The translations under genes and the position numbers were made by a program. From Enoplolaimus lenunculus (lineage: Eukaryota > Nematoda > Enoplea > Enoplida > Thoracostomopsidae): DNA of 64,000 nucleotides. A model generated the notes under the pieces. It was not told the origin of the DNA, did not search any database, and saw only the letters and a list, made by a program, of their open reading frames with translations. Location of the stretch: assembly GCA_030248215.1 (NCBI GenBank), contig JASANG010000987.1:1-64000 (forward strand), read 5' to 3'. Below, piece after piece: positions 22,001 through 35,700 of the stretch; position 1 is the first letter of the stretch; every line of letters starts with the position of its first letter.

Positions 22001-25000
22001 TCGAGTTTGAAGCAATAAGAACCGCAATTATTGACCTGGATAAAGGTAAGATTTGTGTGTTTCGATTCAGCATCGACCAATCAAAAACACGGATAATTAA
22101 GAACAAAATGTCGCGAGCAAAGCGAACGAAAAGCCAGACGCTATTTTTACTTAATTACAAACACAAAATTTCAAATTTTCTACATCGATCCTGAAGGGAT
22201 CAATCCCGGAATCCTGCTAAATCCGCCATCGCCATTGAGCCACGCTGACAGACAACCCTGCTGCGTGCACAACTGTTGCCAAGCCTACAACAGTTGTCGT
22301 AGGCGTAGCTGTTGCAAGGACGTTGCGCTGGCCGACCGGCAGTCCATAACCTGCAGTCCGCTAAATCCTGTGGACTTTCTGGAGCGAAAAGTATTCGATT
22401 CGACCATCGAGATAATTTATCTCAACAGCATCGTTATTTTGACACCTGTAAATGTGCTTTTTTCTTGTCTTTCCAACAGTTTTCGGGGAAAAATTCTCTT
22501 ATTTTTTGATCCGAACCTGTTTGCTCACTTTGCGCCCTATCGTTTGCAGCAAATATTATTGCAATTTGATTTATGTATTTGTTGATTTTCAGACGTTAAC
22601 CTGTTGGATACTTATTATACCATAGATGAAAATTATGCCGGCGATCCGAAATATTTTCTCAATACAACATTACTTGAAGGGTAAGCTTTATTTACAAAAA
22701 ACAAGCTTCTATGTCCATATTCTCAAATGTGTATAGCACTTTATATTCAATTGGTGATAGCAAGAGTGGATGATCACTCCAACAAGAGTGTGAAACGACC
22801 GAAATTTATGTGGTACAAAATGTACCACCGAGCATTGCATTTTTGGCCGACCCGCCCTCGCGTTTTTAGAGGACGGGGGTCGCTATCACATGAATAGTCC
22901 TAAATTAAACTATAAGGGGAGCATGTTTGACGCCGCATATATGACGTCCCATGGTTCGCACGGGTTGTACCCCCCTGGAAACAAAGAGGGAAGGGTGGTA
23001 GGGCGAAAACGCAACGCGTGCCGGGTACATTCTTTTCTACACAAAATGTGCCCAGTTGCACACTCTTGTTAAATAGCGATTATCCACTCTTGGTGATAGC
23101 AAGAGTGCATAATACAATAGTGTGAAACTCTTGGGGATCCGCATGGTGCAAAATGTACCACCGGGCGTTGCGTTTTTCACGGATTCCTTTCTATTAGGGG
23201 GCATTGTCGGTGCTGATACGCAGCATATGTTTGGTTTTTAATTGTATCAGAGGAACAACTTTGGAATATTGGAATGTTTTAACATGTGAAATTGAGAAAA
23301 TCGGTAAACTTAACCCCCCTCCCAAAATGAGGGGGTGTAAAGCAAAAACGCTATTTACGTGGACACATTATTGTTTTGTACACGGAATTTACCCAGTTGC
23401 ACACTCTTGTCAAAAGTCATTATCCACTCTTGGCTATAGGAGTTATTATAGGCTCTTGGTAATAGGAGTCATTCTCGACTCTTGGTAATAGGAGTCATTA
23501 CCGACTCTTGGTAATAGGAGTCATTACCGACTCTTGGTGATAGGAGTCATTATCGACTCTTGGTGATACGAGTCATTATCGACTCTTGGTGATAGGAGTC
23601 ATTATCGACTCTTGACGATAGGAGTCATTATCGACTCTTGATAAGAGGAGTCGTTATCGACTTTTGGTGCTAGGAGTCATTATCGACTCTTAGGAGTCAT
23701 TACCGACTCTTGGTGATAGGAGTCATTATCGACTCTTGGCGATAGGAGTCATTATCGACTCTTGGCGATAGGAGTCATTATCGACTCTTGGTGATAGTAG
23801 TCAGGCCATAATAGAGTCAGTTTAAGCTTTGGACTAATTGTTTTCACTTAAGCTTAGGCTTCGCTTAGGTCTAAGAATATGCTTATACTACTGTTCCGGC
23901 TCTGTTCTATACATGGGCCGGAGTCATTATCGACTCTTGGTGATAGGAGTCATTATCGACTCTTGACGATAGGAGTCATTATCGACTCTTGATAAGAGGA
24001 GTCGTTATCGACTTTTGGTGATAGGAGTTATTATCGACTCTTAGGAGTCATTACCGACTCTTGGTGATACGAGTCATTATCGACTCTTGGCGATAGGAGT
24101 CATTATCGACTCTTGGTGATAGGAGTCCGGCCATAATAGAGTCAGTTTAAGCTTTGGACTAATTTTTTTACTTAAGCTTAGGCTTCGCTTAGGTCTAAGA
24201 ATATGCTTATACTACTGTTCCGGCTCTGTTCTATACATGGGCCGGAGTCATTATCGACTCTTGGTGATACGAGTCATTATCGACTCTTAGTGATAGGTAT
24301 TGTAAACATTTCAACCAATGACTGGCAATATTAATGCTAAATACAGTTGAGAATAACGTTCCTGGTCTTAAATTTTAAATATTACCAATACTTAACTGAT
24401 TTCTTTATTGATACATGCATTATTTTTCCCCACAAGGTTAATATCGTACACTGTTGGAATCTTGTTCCAAATCGACTTTTTAGGCAATTTCGGTAATTGG
24501 TGTGACCTTTTACAAACCCGCAAAATTTTGGCTTCGTTCGCGACATATTCTCTATCCTTTATATCTCTACAGTTTGATATACAGTTGCCAAAATTAAAAT
24601 TGTCTGCATTTATTGAAACATTTTTGTTGGTTTCAGGTCAGAAAGATTTGATTCTATTGTTGAAAAACTGTCTGATATTGTCATGTCAGGAGTCCATGTT
24701 CCAGCGAATCAGGTTAGTCAATAAATATTGCAGCTTAGCCGGTTACGGCTGGGAATTCAGGTGTGGGAATGCCTTAGTTTCAGTAGTTTTAAAGATCCAA
24801 AGCTAAAAACTGTTTGGTAACATCTGAACGATTGTGTTTGGTAGAAGTTTCATTGGCCAGAGTAACATTATTTTCCCTGTTATTAAGCCGTCATTGCCGC
24901 ACACAAAATTATTGTCTTGAAATTTCAGGACTCTTATTAAATTTTTAAAACTAAAACGCTTGAAATTCCTAAAATATAAATAATCTTAAAAAATGTGGCC

Positions 25001-26748
25001 AATGTAAAGAACAGGGGCAGAACAGTATTATAAGCATATTCCTAAAGCCTAAGCTTAAAGCTAAGCCTAAGCCTAAAGCGTAATAGTGATCATATTCATA
25101 AGCCTAAGCCTAAGCCTAAGCCTAAGCCTAAGCCTAAGCCTAAGCCAAGCAAAAAAATAAGTCTATAAAGCTTAAGCTTACTCTTTTCTAGTCCCACAGA
25201 AAAATGTTCCGCCCCTGATGTTTACATGGGACAAAAATGTTCACATATTCGTGTCTAAAATGAATCAATCATAAAGTTAAAAAAATTATTGTTGCAAATT
25301 TATAAGACACAAATTTCTTACTTTCAAGAAATTATTAGAATGTATACAATACTCGGCACTGATATAGGCAGCGGTCGTTATGTAACTGAAGACGACTGCA
25401 GGCAAATTTCACAAACTAGAAACGATGAAGAATTTAGATTTCGATTCAGATGATACCTGCAATCGGAATCGAAACCAAAATCGCAACCAGATTTGAACCG
25501 GAACGCTAATCGGAATCGGAATTTCGTTTGCGCAATGTACTATATTCAGTATGAAGTTAACGAAACACTTGTACTATTATCCGTTGGATTTGATACTTTT
25601 TACTGTTACATTTACTGTTATTCTAGGCGTTACACACCAACTACGAGCAATCATGGATCGAAAAATGTACTAATATTGCAATTAATTGCCAAAATACAAC
25701 CAGTAACCCCTGCGCACAACCTTTATTTGTGCTACGTAACTTAAATCAACGCGATGAAAACCAAGGGACGTTTGGAAAACTTGGCGTAGAATCAAATCAT
25801 AATAATTCCAAGTGTAACACTCCTGTCGACCGAATGAGTAAACTAAAATCTACGTTAAGCAATTTGAACAGTGAAAATTTACTAAATTTCACCATCCCAG
25901 TAGACGGTGCACGTTCTATTCATAGCTTAGCGTCGTACGACGCTAACGAATGGTATACTACGGCAAACGGTAGCGAATACTTGGATCGCTTTGCGTCTAC
26001 ATTAGTAGAAAAATTAAAATCATCAATTAATAGTGCGTATGAGTCGGCAAAATGTCGCGTGACGAGGCAAAATGTTGAAATGTCGCAAATCGACAGTTCA
26101 AACGCACTGGAAAACGGCAATTTTTGGACGAAAACAGTGCTTACAGAGTCAGCATGTCATAAGCATTATTTACAAAGCTATTTAGATCCAGGGCTTGGCA
26201 GTCAAGTTAGCGAAACCAAGGTAAAGGGGGCAGATCAAGGAAAAGCGTTCGACGTAGGGGGACTCGCTGAGTGTGAATTATTTGAACCTAGCGGTCCAAC
26301 AGGGGGTTATATACCGGACGAAGAAATAATAACAAGTATACGTGAACATTTTTCAAAAATTTCTAATAATGAACTTGTTACAGCTGGTAAGGTAAAAGTT
26401 ACTACACCTGAAAATCAAAGTTTATCATCAGTATTGTATATAACAGGTCGCGAAGGAACTGGTAAAACTGCGTTATGCAGTTACTTGATTCGCAATGCAA
26501 GCGTTATTTTTGCAACGCCGGGTGACGGTAATAGGGTACGTTTGGGACGACAAGGATCCCTACGTGGTACGCCGAGTACGACGGATTTCGTGACGAACGA
26601 TCAGCAACCTGTGATTATTTCTCGATGCATTGGATTGACTCCAACAGCTGTTCAAGAGCACGAACTCATTGTATCTATATGTCACGAAATTTCATTGAAA
26701 TACGCTAAATATTGCAACAGAAGCAACAACAATAACAACAACAACAAC

Positions 26749-26781
<33 letters not shown>

Positions 26782-29700
26782 GCAAACATTTTGCAATCAG
26801 GCGATGCACTGAATTATATGCACAATATGTTCAGTGCAATCGACTGGTTACGTTCGTTGCTCATCTGGATTAGCAACTCCAGGTCGCCATTAGCTGGATC
26901 TGGGCTAGCAAGCGGCCGGGTTGCTATCGCAGATACCAGCTGCAATCAACAGCTACCGCCGCTTGTCATTATCCTGGACGATTTTCATTCACTTCGCCGG
27001 AACCGGTATAATTTACCTGCACGTCAACAACGTAATTCAAATTTTGAAAACGGACTCAAATCAAAAAAAGAACCTACAGATAGTTCAGCAGCGCTTTTAA
27101 GCTCTATTTGGCTACCCACGGCTCCGTCTCAAAGTGGGGATACGAGTTTTGTACCCCTGTTGCCGAATATTCTATTTCTACTTACTGTTTCGAGTACAAG
27201 TAGTGCAGGAAAGCTAATAAGATCAAATATTGCCGGCGAAAAACATTCATATTCGCATAATAGCGTTTTGTATTTATCTGAATATAGGCTTTGTACGTTC
27301 GATATTGATGATATGTTTCGTACCCCAAACGGCGACTCTGATAACCCAACGAACGGGTCTAAATTGCAGGACGGTGAGCGTCAACTCCCGTTGGGTATTC
27401 CAGTAGGATTCGAAGGGGCTCTGGTTCAACCTGTAAGGCATCAACCCAAACGAACCGCTGTTGTATCAGAACAGTTACGGTCGGTTCTGCTTCGAAATCA
27501 AAGATCGATCAGCAGACAACAGTGGACTGTGTTAATGAGTAACGCAAATCCTGTATGCGAAACTGCAGAATTGTGTGCACTTGCAATTGAATTGCTTGCA
27601 AAATATGCAGTGACATTGCGATCGTGTGATGATGGTATGCCGGACAGTATTGTACCCATGATGAGCCCAAAGCCAACGGCATTGATAAAAGAAGACACTT
27701 TTCAGCAAGCGTGCGCTGAGCTCAGCGCAAAAATAGTTCAATGGGTTGTTGATATGATTTTAGATGTAAGTTGGTGTTATTTGTTTGCAATTTGAATTTT
27801 TTGTTTTTAATTACAAAATTTGTGAAAACAATTATTTTAAAAAGTCATCAATATAATTATTTTAAATATTTTCAAAATTATTATTTACTGTTTTTATTTT
27901 AAAAATTTATTTTAAAAATTAATTTTTAGTGAACTCAGCACGAAGACAGGTTAATGGGTTATTAATACGAGTTTGGATGTTGGCGTTATTTCGCTTAAAC
28001 TTTTTCATTTGAAAAATTATTAAGAGAATTTTTTCTTCAAAGTTATACTTCATTTTAGTGCTTTTGACACTTTGGTAAGAAAATTATTTGTTGTTTTAAA
28101 TTTTAAAAAGCATTTCAAAATTATTTTTTGTTTTCATTTTCAAAATTTATCAAAAATCATTTTTTTTGTTTTGAAATTTATTTAAAAACTACAATAAAGA
28201 TTTGTTTGTTTATAAGTAATCTTCTGAAAATCGAACAGGATATATCAACAGTTAGTTTTCGAGGTTTTTGTCTGATGCAATCTGTAAATACATCTGTGTT
28301 ATTTTTAAAATTATTTTAAAAACATTTTGGCCAATGTATAGAACGTGGTCGGAACAGTAGTATAAGCATATTTGTAAGCCTAAGCCTAAGCCTAAGCGTA
28401 AGAATGAACAGTCCTGCCGTAAAACGTTCGGGTCCTGTTCTATACATGGGCCAACATTTTTGTCTTTTACTTCCAATTATTATGAATCGAATAGTTAGTT
28501 TGTTTTTAATTTTCAGAAGATCGAACAAGATATAACAATTGGTTGTCGTGGTGCAGTTGGTGCAATCTGTAAATACATTGAATGTTCAAATTTTGGCATA
28601 TCGGAATGCGAGTTACTTGATGCACTGTCGGCAGCTACGATCGCTGCGGTTCAAACCAATGGATCACTGACAAATAAAGGATCAATCACAACGATTCTGT
28701 CTGACGCCGATGCGGATTTGATGTCGACAAGGCGATTTCCGTTTCTGTTATGGTCAAAAATTCGACAACAATTAGGTTAATTTTATTTTCAAAAATAGTT
28801 TAAAATAAAATTTTATCTTTTAAGTTTTTAAGTTCTTAATATCGCTTTTCAAAAATAATAAAAAATTTTTATTTTAAATTTTATTTCATAAATTTTCAAA
28901 AATAAACTTCAGGAAAAATTTTCGTTGATTGAACGAATTTAAAAATGCTCCAAAAACGACCTCTACAGAATACATCATATTTGACAATTTGTACAATGCA
29001 TCTTCCACAATAATTTGTGTACGCGATGTCACAAGATGTCATTTTCAGGCAGCGGAAATAAATAAAATGAGCTAACAACAGGGTAATGATCATGGGTGCA
29101 GCCAATGCGGAACCCATAGCCTGCCGCTTCATACCCTTTGTGAAAATACCTACCACAGGCGATATTAGTATGTTTAAAATTGATGAAAATATCGTGAAAA
29201 ATCTTTTGTAAAATTGCATCTAAAATAATATCACATATAAGTTAATCTTTGATGTTTAAATATACCGATTTAGTTGAAAAAGCGTCACTTTTTAGTACTT
29301 AATTTTTATGAAAAATGCGAAAATTAAGTACAGTTAAATTTATAATTTCAGATCCGCTCCTGGAACGCGTAAATGTTGACTCTTGCTTGCTGTATCGCTG
29401 GGCGCATGATACGATTGCAAAAGCAATATGCAGACGATATCGCATCACTGCTGCAGAACGCAAGGTACTGTCAATTTGCGAACTGCAATTTTTTACCGTC
29501 AAGATGGTGTACTTTAAGTATCGAGTATGTATACGGATTATATTAATCACTAGCGTATTCAGAGCGATGGGGGCTGAGGGCGTACGCCCCCCGTAAGAAT
29601 TTTTTGTGATAAAATGTTAAGATCCAAAATCTTTCTTTATAGCACTTGTTGTAGGCCTACAAAATTTTGTACCTTACCATGGAAAACAATATGCCTGCAC

Positions 29701-32700
29701 GGGCCGATGTATAAAACAGGGCCGGATCGTTTTCCTGCGGGGCTGTAATAGATTTCGTTTAAGGTTTAGATTAACTGTATTGTTTATGCTTAGGCTTAGG
29801 CTTAGGCTTAGGTTTTGGCTTAGGCTTAGGCTTAGTTTTTGGCTTAGGCTTAGGCTTAGATTTTGGCTTAGGCTTAGGCTTAGACCTAGGAATATGCTTA
29901 TACTACTGCTCCGACCCTGTTCTATGCACGGGGCCCCTGTACGAGTATAAAAGTCCAAATCAGGAGAACATTTTGAGCCTTTTACATTTCTGCTAATCAC
30001 ATTTAGAAACGTTGACAAATGTTGCAACCACTTTGACTAGTATATATTCAGTGGCGGATCCAGGATCTCAAAATGGGGGGAGGGCAAAATTTCACAGGTA
30101 ATAAACTTACTTTTAACCCACACACAAATCACGACCTATTGTCACAAAATTGCCAAGTATATAATTTTTGTCGAGATGCTGTTGGGGGGGCCACGGCCGG
30201 GGTGGCCCCCCATGGATCCGCCATTGTAATATATTTTTTAATTAATTCTTTAGAAAACACATGACGAGTTAGCAGATTTGCTATTGACCACTGATGGTAC
30301 GGCTGATGATACAGGTACAAACAAAATATTTTGAAAATGTTTGTCCAATCGTTTTTTGCACCAAATATATGACTTTATCGCTATTCAGGGGCGATTCTAT
30401 TACAAAATAGGTTCTTTTCTGTCATGAGACATGTTCAGCGTTGCAAATTGTTCATCGAAAACTCGCTTGCTGTATAGCTGTAAAATACCGCGCAAATCAG
30501 ACCAATGTACAGAACAGGGCAGTAACAATAGTATAAACATATTCCTAAACTTAAATCGAAACAAAATTAGTTTTAAGCTTAAACTTTTACTGGCACAAAT
30601 TATAATTTTTGATAATAGCAAAAAGTTTAAGGAACAGGTCACTACCACGTACTCCTTCTGTAATGTAGAAAAGGTACGTTGTATAACAAGGATCTTCCTT
30701 GGAGCCGCGTTCCAGTGCGACCCCGCAAGACAAAAAAATTTTCACGACAAATTGGTAGACCAATGTTGCTCTGAGGGGCGTAACAGTGGTATAAGCGTAT
30801 TGCTAAACCTAAATGATTGCCTATTTGTGCGTTGCGGTAATTTATATGCACTGGTGCCCTGTGTCGTGCGGTGCCGGACGACATCAAACCGCAACGGACT
30901 GCGTCAGACGGCGTTAAAATAGCCAAAACATACTGTCACCGCATTATTAATACTTCCCTTTACAAAAAGTTACCTGGTGTACGCAAGTGTATCTCGCAGT
31001 GCGCACATATTAAAATTGTAGATGCTTCGTCAGCGGTTGCAAAATGTTTGCTTGCGCCACGTCATCTCAAATTCACTACAGATTCGTCGATTGTTGATGA
31101 CGTCACTGGGGCTCCTGCGAGTGTTTTATTCAACATGCGACATATTCGACAAGTTTGGATACATTTACTAAATACAGGTAGAACATAATTGAATGTCTGT
31201 GGCATAGAAAATACGGAGTTTCGTCAATTAGGCTTAGGCTTAGGCTTAATTATAGGCTCATCCTTACGTTTAGGTTTAGGCTTAGACTTAGGCTTAGGCT
31301 TAATTATAAGCTCATTATTACATTTAGTTTTTGGCTTAGACTTAGGCATAGGCTTTAGAATATGCTTATACTACTGTTCCGGCCCTGTTCTGCACATGGG
31401 TCAAATTTTTTATAGCCATTCTGGCCAATGTATAGAACAGAGCCGTATTAGTAGTATAAGCATATTCCTAAGCCCAAACCTAAGACTATGCCTAAGCCGA
31501 AACCTAAGACTACGCCTAAGCCCAAACCTAAGACTACGCCTAAGCCCAAACCTAAGACTACGCCTAAGCCGAAACCTAAGACTACGCCTAAGCCGAAACC
31601 TAAGACTACGCCTAAGCCCAAACCTAAGACTACGCCTAAGTCCAAACCTAAGACTACGCCTAAGCCCAAACCTAAGACTACGCCTAAGCCCAAACCTAAG
31701 ACTACGCCTAAGCCTAAGCATAAGCAAAAAACAATCTAAAGCTTATGCTTACTCTATTGCAGTCGAACAGAAATACATTCCGCTCCTGATCTTTACATGG
31801 GCAAAAATATCAAATTTACCAGAAATCTAAAACATTAAAAACTACTTTGTGTTCTAAATAAACATAAAGAAAGTGTAAAAGGGTTGACAAATAAGTTAAC
31901 AATGTATTTGCAAGTTGCTTTTAAGGCACACTCCTGTTAGCCTTGTTTCTTAAGTGTGGCGGTATGCTTTTGATGACGTCCAGCACCGTTCGTCACTGTT
32001 CGGTCGTGTACAATACCGCACGGCAATAAACGATTTCCGACAGTGCGGCACGTCAAGTATAGCGACACCCTAAGGGTGGCGGTATACTTGTCGTGTGGAG
32101 CAATCCGGCAGCATCCGTAGACGTCCGTCGCCGTCCGCCGTCGCGTGTTACAGTCCGTCACCATACGGTATCGTACGTAAGTTAAGTTTACGTACGATAC
32201 CGCATACTGACGTATGGTGACAGACGGCGGACAGTGACGGAATGCGACGGACCGCGCCGGACGTCATCAAAAGCACAGCGCCACCTTAAGGATTAGTATG
32301 CGGGAGGTTCCCTTAAATATTGTTCCACATCTGTTCTGATTGGCAATTGCCAGTCGGTGATTGGCCACATAATTTGTCGAAAAGCAATCATAAAAGTATG
32401 CAGTTAGCAATGTGAATGCAAAGTCAATGATTGCAGTTAGAACTTTAGTTTAAAGTTCACATCCTTAATTGCAAGTGTAAAATCCGTTTCTGTCAGCAAC
32501 ACACAGGTCCATGTAAAGATCTGGGGCGGAACGTTTTTCTTTGGGACTATAAACGAGTAAGCTTAAACTTTAGACTAATTTTTGGCTTGGCTTAGGCTTA
32601 GGTTTAGGCTTAGGCTAAGGAATAGGCTCATTGTTAGGCTTAGGCTTAGGCTTAGGAATATGCTCATTCTTACGCTTAGGCTTAGGCTTAGGAATATGCT

Positions 32701-35700
32701 TATTGTTACGCTTAGGCTTAGGCTTAGAATTAAGCTTAGGAATATGCTCATTCTCACGCTTAGGCTTAGGCTATGGCTTAGGTTTAAGAATATGCTTATA
32801 ATACTGTCCCGCCTCTATTCTTTGCATTGGCCGCAAAACATGTCCTTTATACCGAAACAAGTTCTCAGTCTCGCCGTTTGAACCTGATTTTTGGTTTTGC
32901 AGGCGATACGAACAAATTGAAAACGCAAGCGTTATGCAATTTTGAATATATCAATGCATTATTGGTTTGTTCTGGTTTGACACATTTGCTTTCAGTGTTT
33001 GAAGGTAAACGCTATTTGCGTGCGTTTACGACCTCTAAAACTCGACCGCCCACAAAATGTGATTCAGGCAATTAGTTTTGTGCTGCTGTTTAACATTTTG
33101 CTAATGGATATATTGCAACCATTTTGACTGTAAATATTAGTTTCTGTATTTGTAAGGGTGTATGCTAGGAAGCCTTTTTAAATGAATATTTTCAATTTCA
33201 TATGAGATGCACTTTGAAGGTAAGACTCGATCCCCAGTCTCTCGTGTGGGAGGCATTTGCGATGACCACTCAGTTATATGAGCTTGACTGTAGAGCTCGA
33301 GGGTGCTCTCACGTGTTGTAGAGATTTTGCACTGCGCATATATGTTATAAATGTTAAACACTGCTCACAGTGTCTGTGTTGCGCATATATGTTATAAATG
33401 TTAAACACTGCTCACAGTGTCTGTGTTGCTCATATATTATTTGTATTTAGTTGCTTATAGTATACTGTATGAGTTAAAGGTTTAATGATTTGTCGAAAAT
33501 GGTTAATTTTCAGAACTCAGAATAGTCACTGGTTTAATAACCGTTATGTAAATACTTCTGCCAATGCCCAAAATTTTTTATCGACCTGCAGGAACGTAGC
33601 TAGCACACCTTGCTAAGTGGGCTTTTTAATGACTTGCAAGCAAAGTTGAACATTTTCCAGGGGAGACGCAAAAAGTTTTTCAGGGGGGGTCAGCTCCCCC
33701 CCGCCTGGTCCCACCTTGGCTACGGGCACGTCGACCTGTCAAAAAATTGTTTTAGACGCAACCCCCGAGCCTTTATAGCGTTCAATATGAATTACTATGG
33801 TTAATATAGGCATGTCGTTTTACAGGTTTTCGGTTCCACTATTTTTTTAAATATATGACAGGTCAAAAATACCTGAATTTTCAACTCAAACCTGCATTTT
33901 CGAACCCGAATAAAGATTCCCACCGATTTCGCTTCCTATTCTGACTTCGTTAACAAAATATACAAGGGCACTTGTAGACTTTGACCAGCAGTTGAAATTA
34001 ACGCTCCCGCTTCAGTGTTAGGATAAGGCAAAGCTGTTGGCTGAGGCTTAATAGTAATCCTGTTTCGAAACTTATACCCTATCGTAATCGTGAGTCAAAG
34101 TCTAATCCAGTATGAGTGAAGTGTACCAGAGCTGGCCCATGTATAGAACAGGGCCGGAACAGTAGTATAAGCATATTCCTAAGCCTAAGCCTAGCCTAAG
34201 CGTAAGCGTATGGATGAGCCTATTCCTAAGCCCAAGCCTTAGCCTAAGCCTAAGCCTAAGCAAAAAATTAGTGTATTGCTTAAACTGACTCTATTGTAGG
34301 CCTCCGGAAGAGAATCCGGCCCTGTTCTATACATGGACCCAAGAGCTCGTAAAAATCTTTTTATCACATTTTGAAATTTGGCATTTTATTTCATACTGGC
34401 CTGACTACAGACTTAAAAAATAATTTTTATCTTATTTTAAGGAATTATGTTTCAACTACTTCACGAAGACTTTTACATGTTTTTTCGAACTGTTCTTCAA
34501 CCGGCTTCACCGACGCTTTGTTGTGACGCTAAGTTGCTCGCTGGCGAATGCATCGTTCGACTACGATATTCAACAGGTAATTCAGGTTTGATTCAATTGC
34601 TGGTATTTATTTCAACTTTGGTTTTGATATTTTTCACTAAAATCGGGAGTTCTACTGTACTGACCTGAATAACACTACGGTGCCCTCTGGAGAATAAATA
34701 TCAACCCCATCTCTTAATGAAGTCATTAGAGTACTTGAAAATGGGTATTAAAACCCTACGCTAAATTTTGAAACTTTAGACTCAATGAAGTATAGCGTCA
34801 GGTTTCAGAAGTTTTTGAATACGAAATAGAATGGCGTATAATAGTGAAAAAAGTTCACAAGCGAAGCAAACGAAAAACCAAACGCAATTCGAGTACTAAG
34901 GGTGGCGCTGTACTTCTCGTACGGAGCCGTACGGCGTCATCCGGCGCCGTCCATCACCGTGCGTCACCATACGATATCGTGCGTGAGTCATTCACGTTCG
35001 ATACCGCACGGTGACGCACGGCAACACACGTCACCGAACGTCATCAAGAGCGTTGCGTCACCGTAGGTCGTAACGCTACGTTTCAGTTTTGACCCCCTGG
35101 TACGCGGTCACGGCATAGTCGTCTTAGGATTCACCACTGAATAAAGTGGCCTTAGTTGAAATGTTGAATTTTTCCTCATTAAAATAAGCCAAAATTGTGG
35201 GTTCAGTTAAAACCTCACCGAACTGTCGTTTAACTTTTTAAGCTACTCTGAATGGCAAATTTGAACGAAACAAATATTTTTTCAGATTCAAACAGCGCAT
35301 ACTTGAACTCGCTTGCGGAACAAGCAATGAGTTGGATTGATCAGTACACATGGCAGCCTATTTTAGTACCACTCACACATTGGATTCAACCTTACATTGA
35401 ACCGTTGGTTGTACGGTTTCAAATTCATGATTGGAAGTAAAGTTTTGAACATCTTTTACATTTTCAAGCTGTATTCTCAAATGTGTGTAGTACCAACAAA
35501 AGTCAATAATGACTGTTTTTACAAGAGTATGCAACTGGGTTACATTCTGTGTAGAAAAATTGAACATCTTTTACATTTTCAAGCTGTATTCTCAAATGTG
35601 TGTAGTACCAACGAGAGTCAATAATGACTGTTTTTACAAGAGTATGCAACTGGGTTACATTCTGTGTAGAAAAATTGAACATCTTTTACATTTTCAAGCT

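Larger units (their letters stand above)
23425..24295. repeat. 28-bp minisatellite with two co-amplified MITEs
   Basis: Unit is GACTCTTGGTGATAGGAGTC plus ATTATC and variants. It grew from the right end of family H (CACTCTTGGTGATAG). Two near-identical family B fragments at 23804 and 24129 sit in the array, 325 bases apart. Confidence 0.88.

Noticed and set aside
23425-24295. CRISPR-like array of short repeats
   Set aside because: Units are directly adjacent with no unique spacers, and the genome is clearly eukaryotic. The same holds for 54357 to 55365.
31488-31739. Lys-Pro-Thr repeat frame of 83 codons
   Set aside because: A 24-bp MITE-internal repeat, with no independent evidence of coding.
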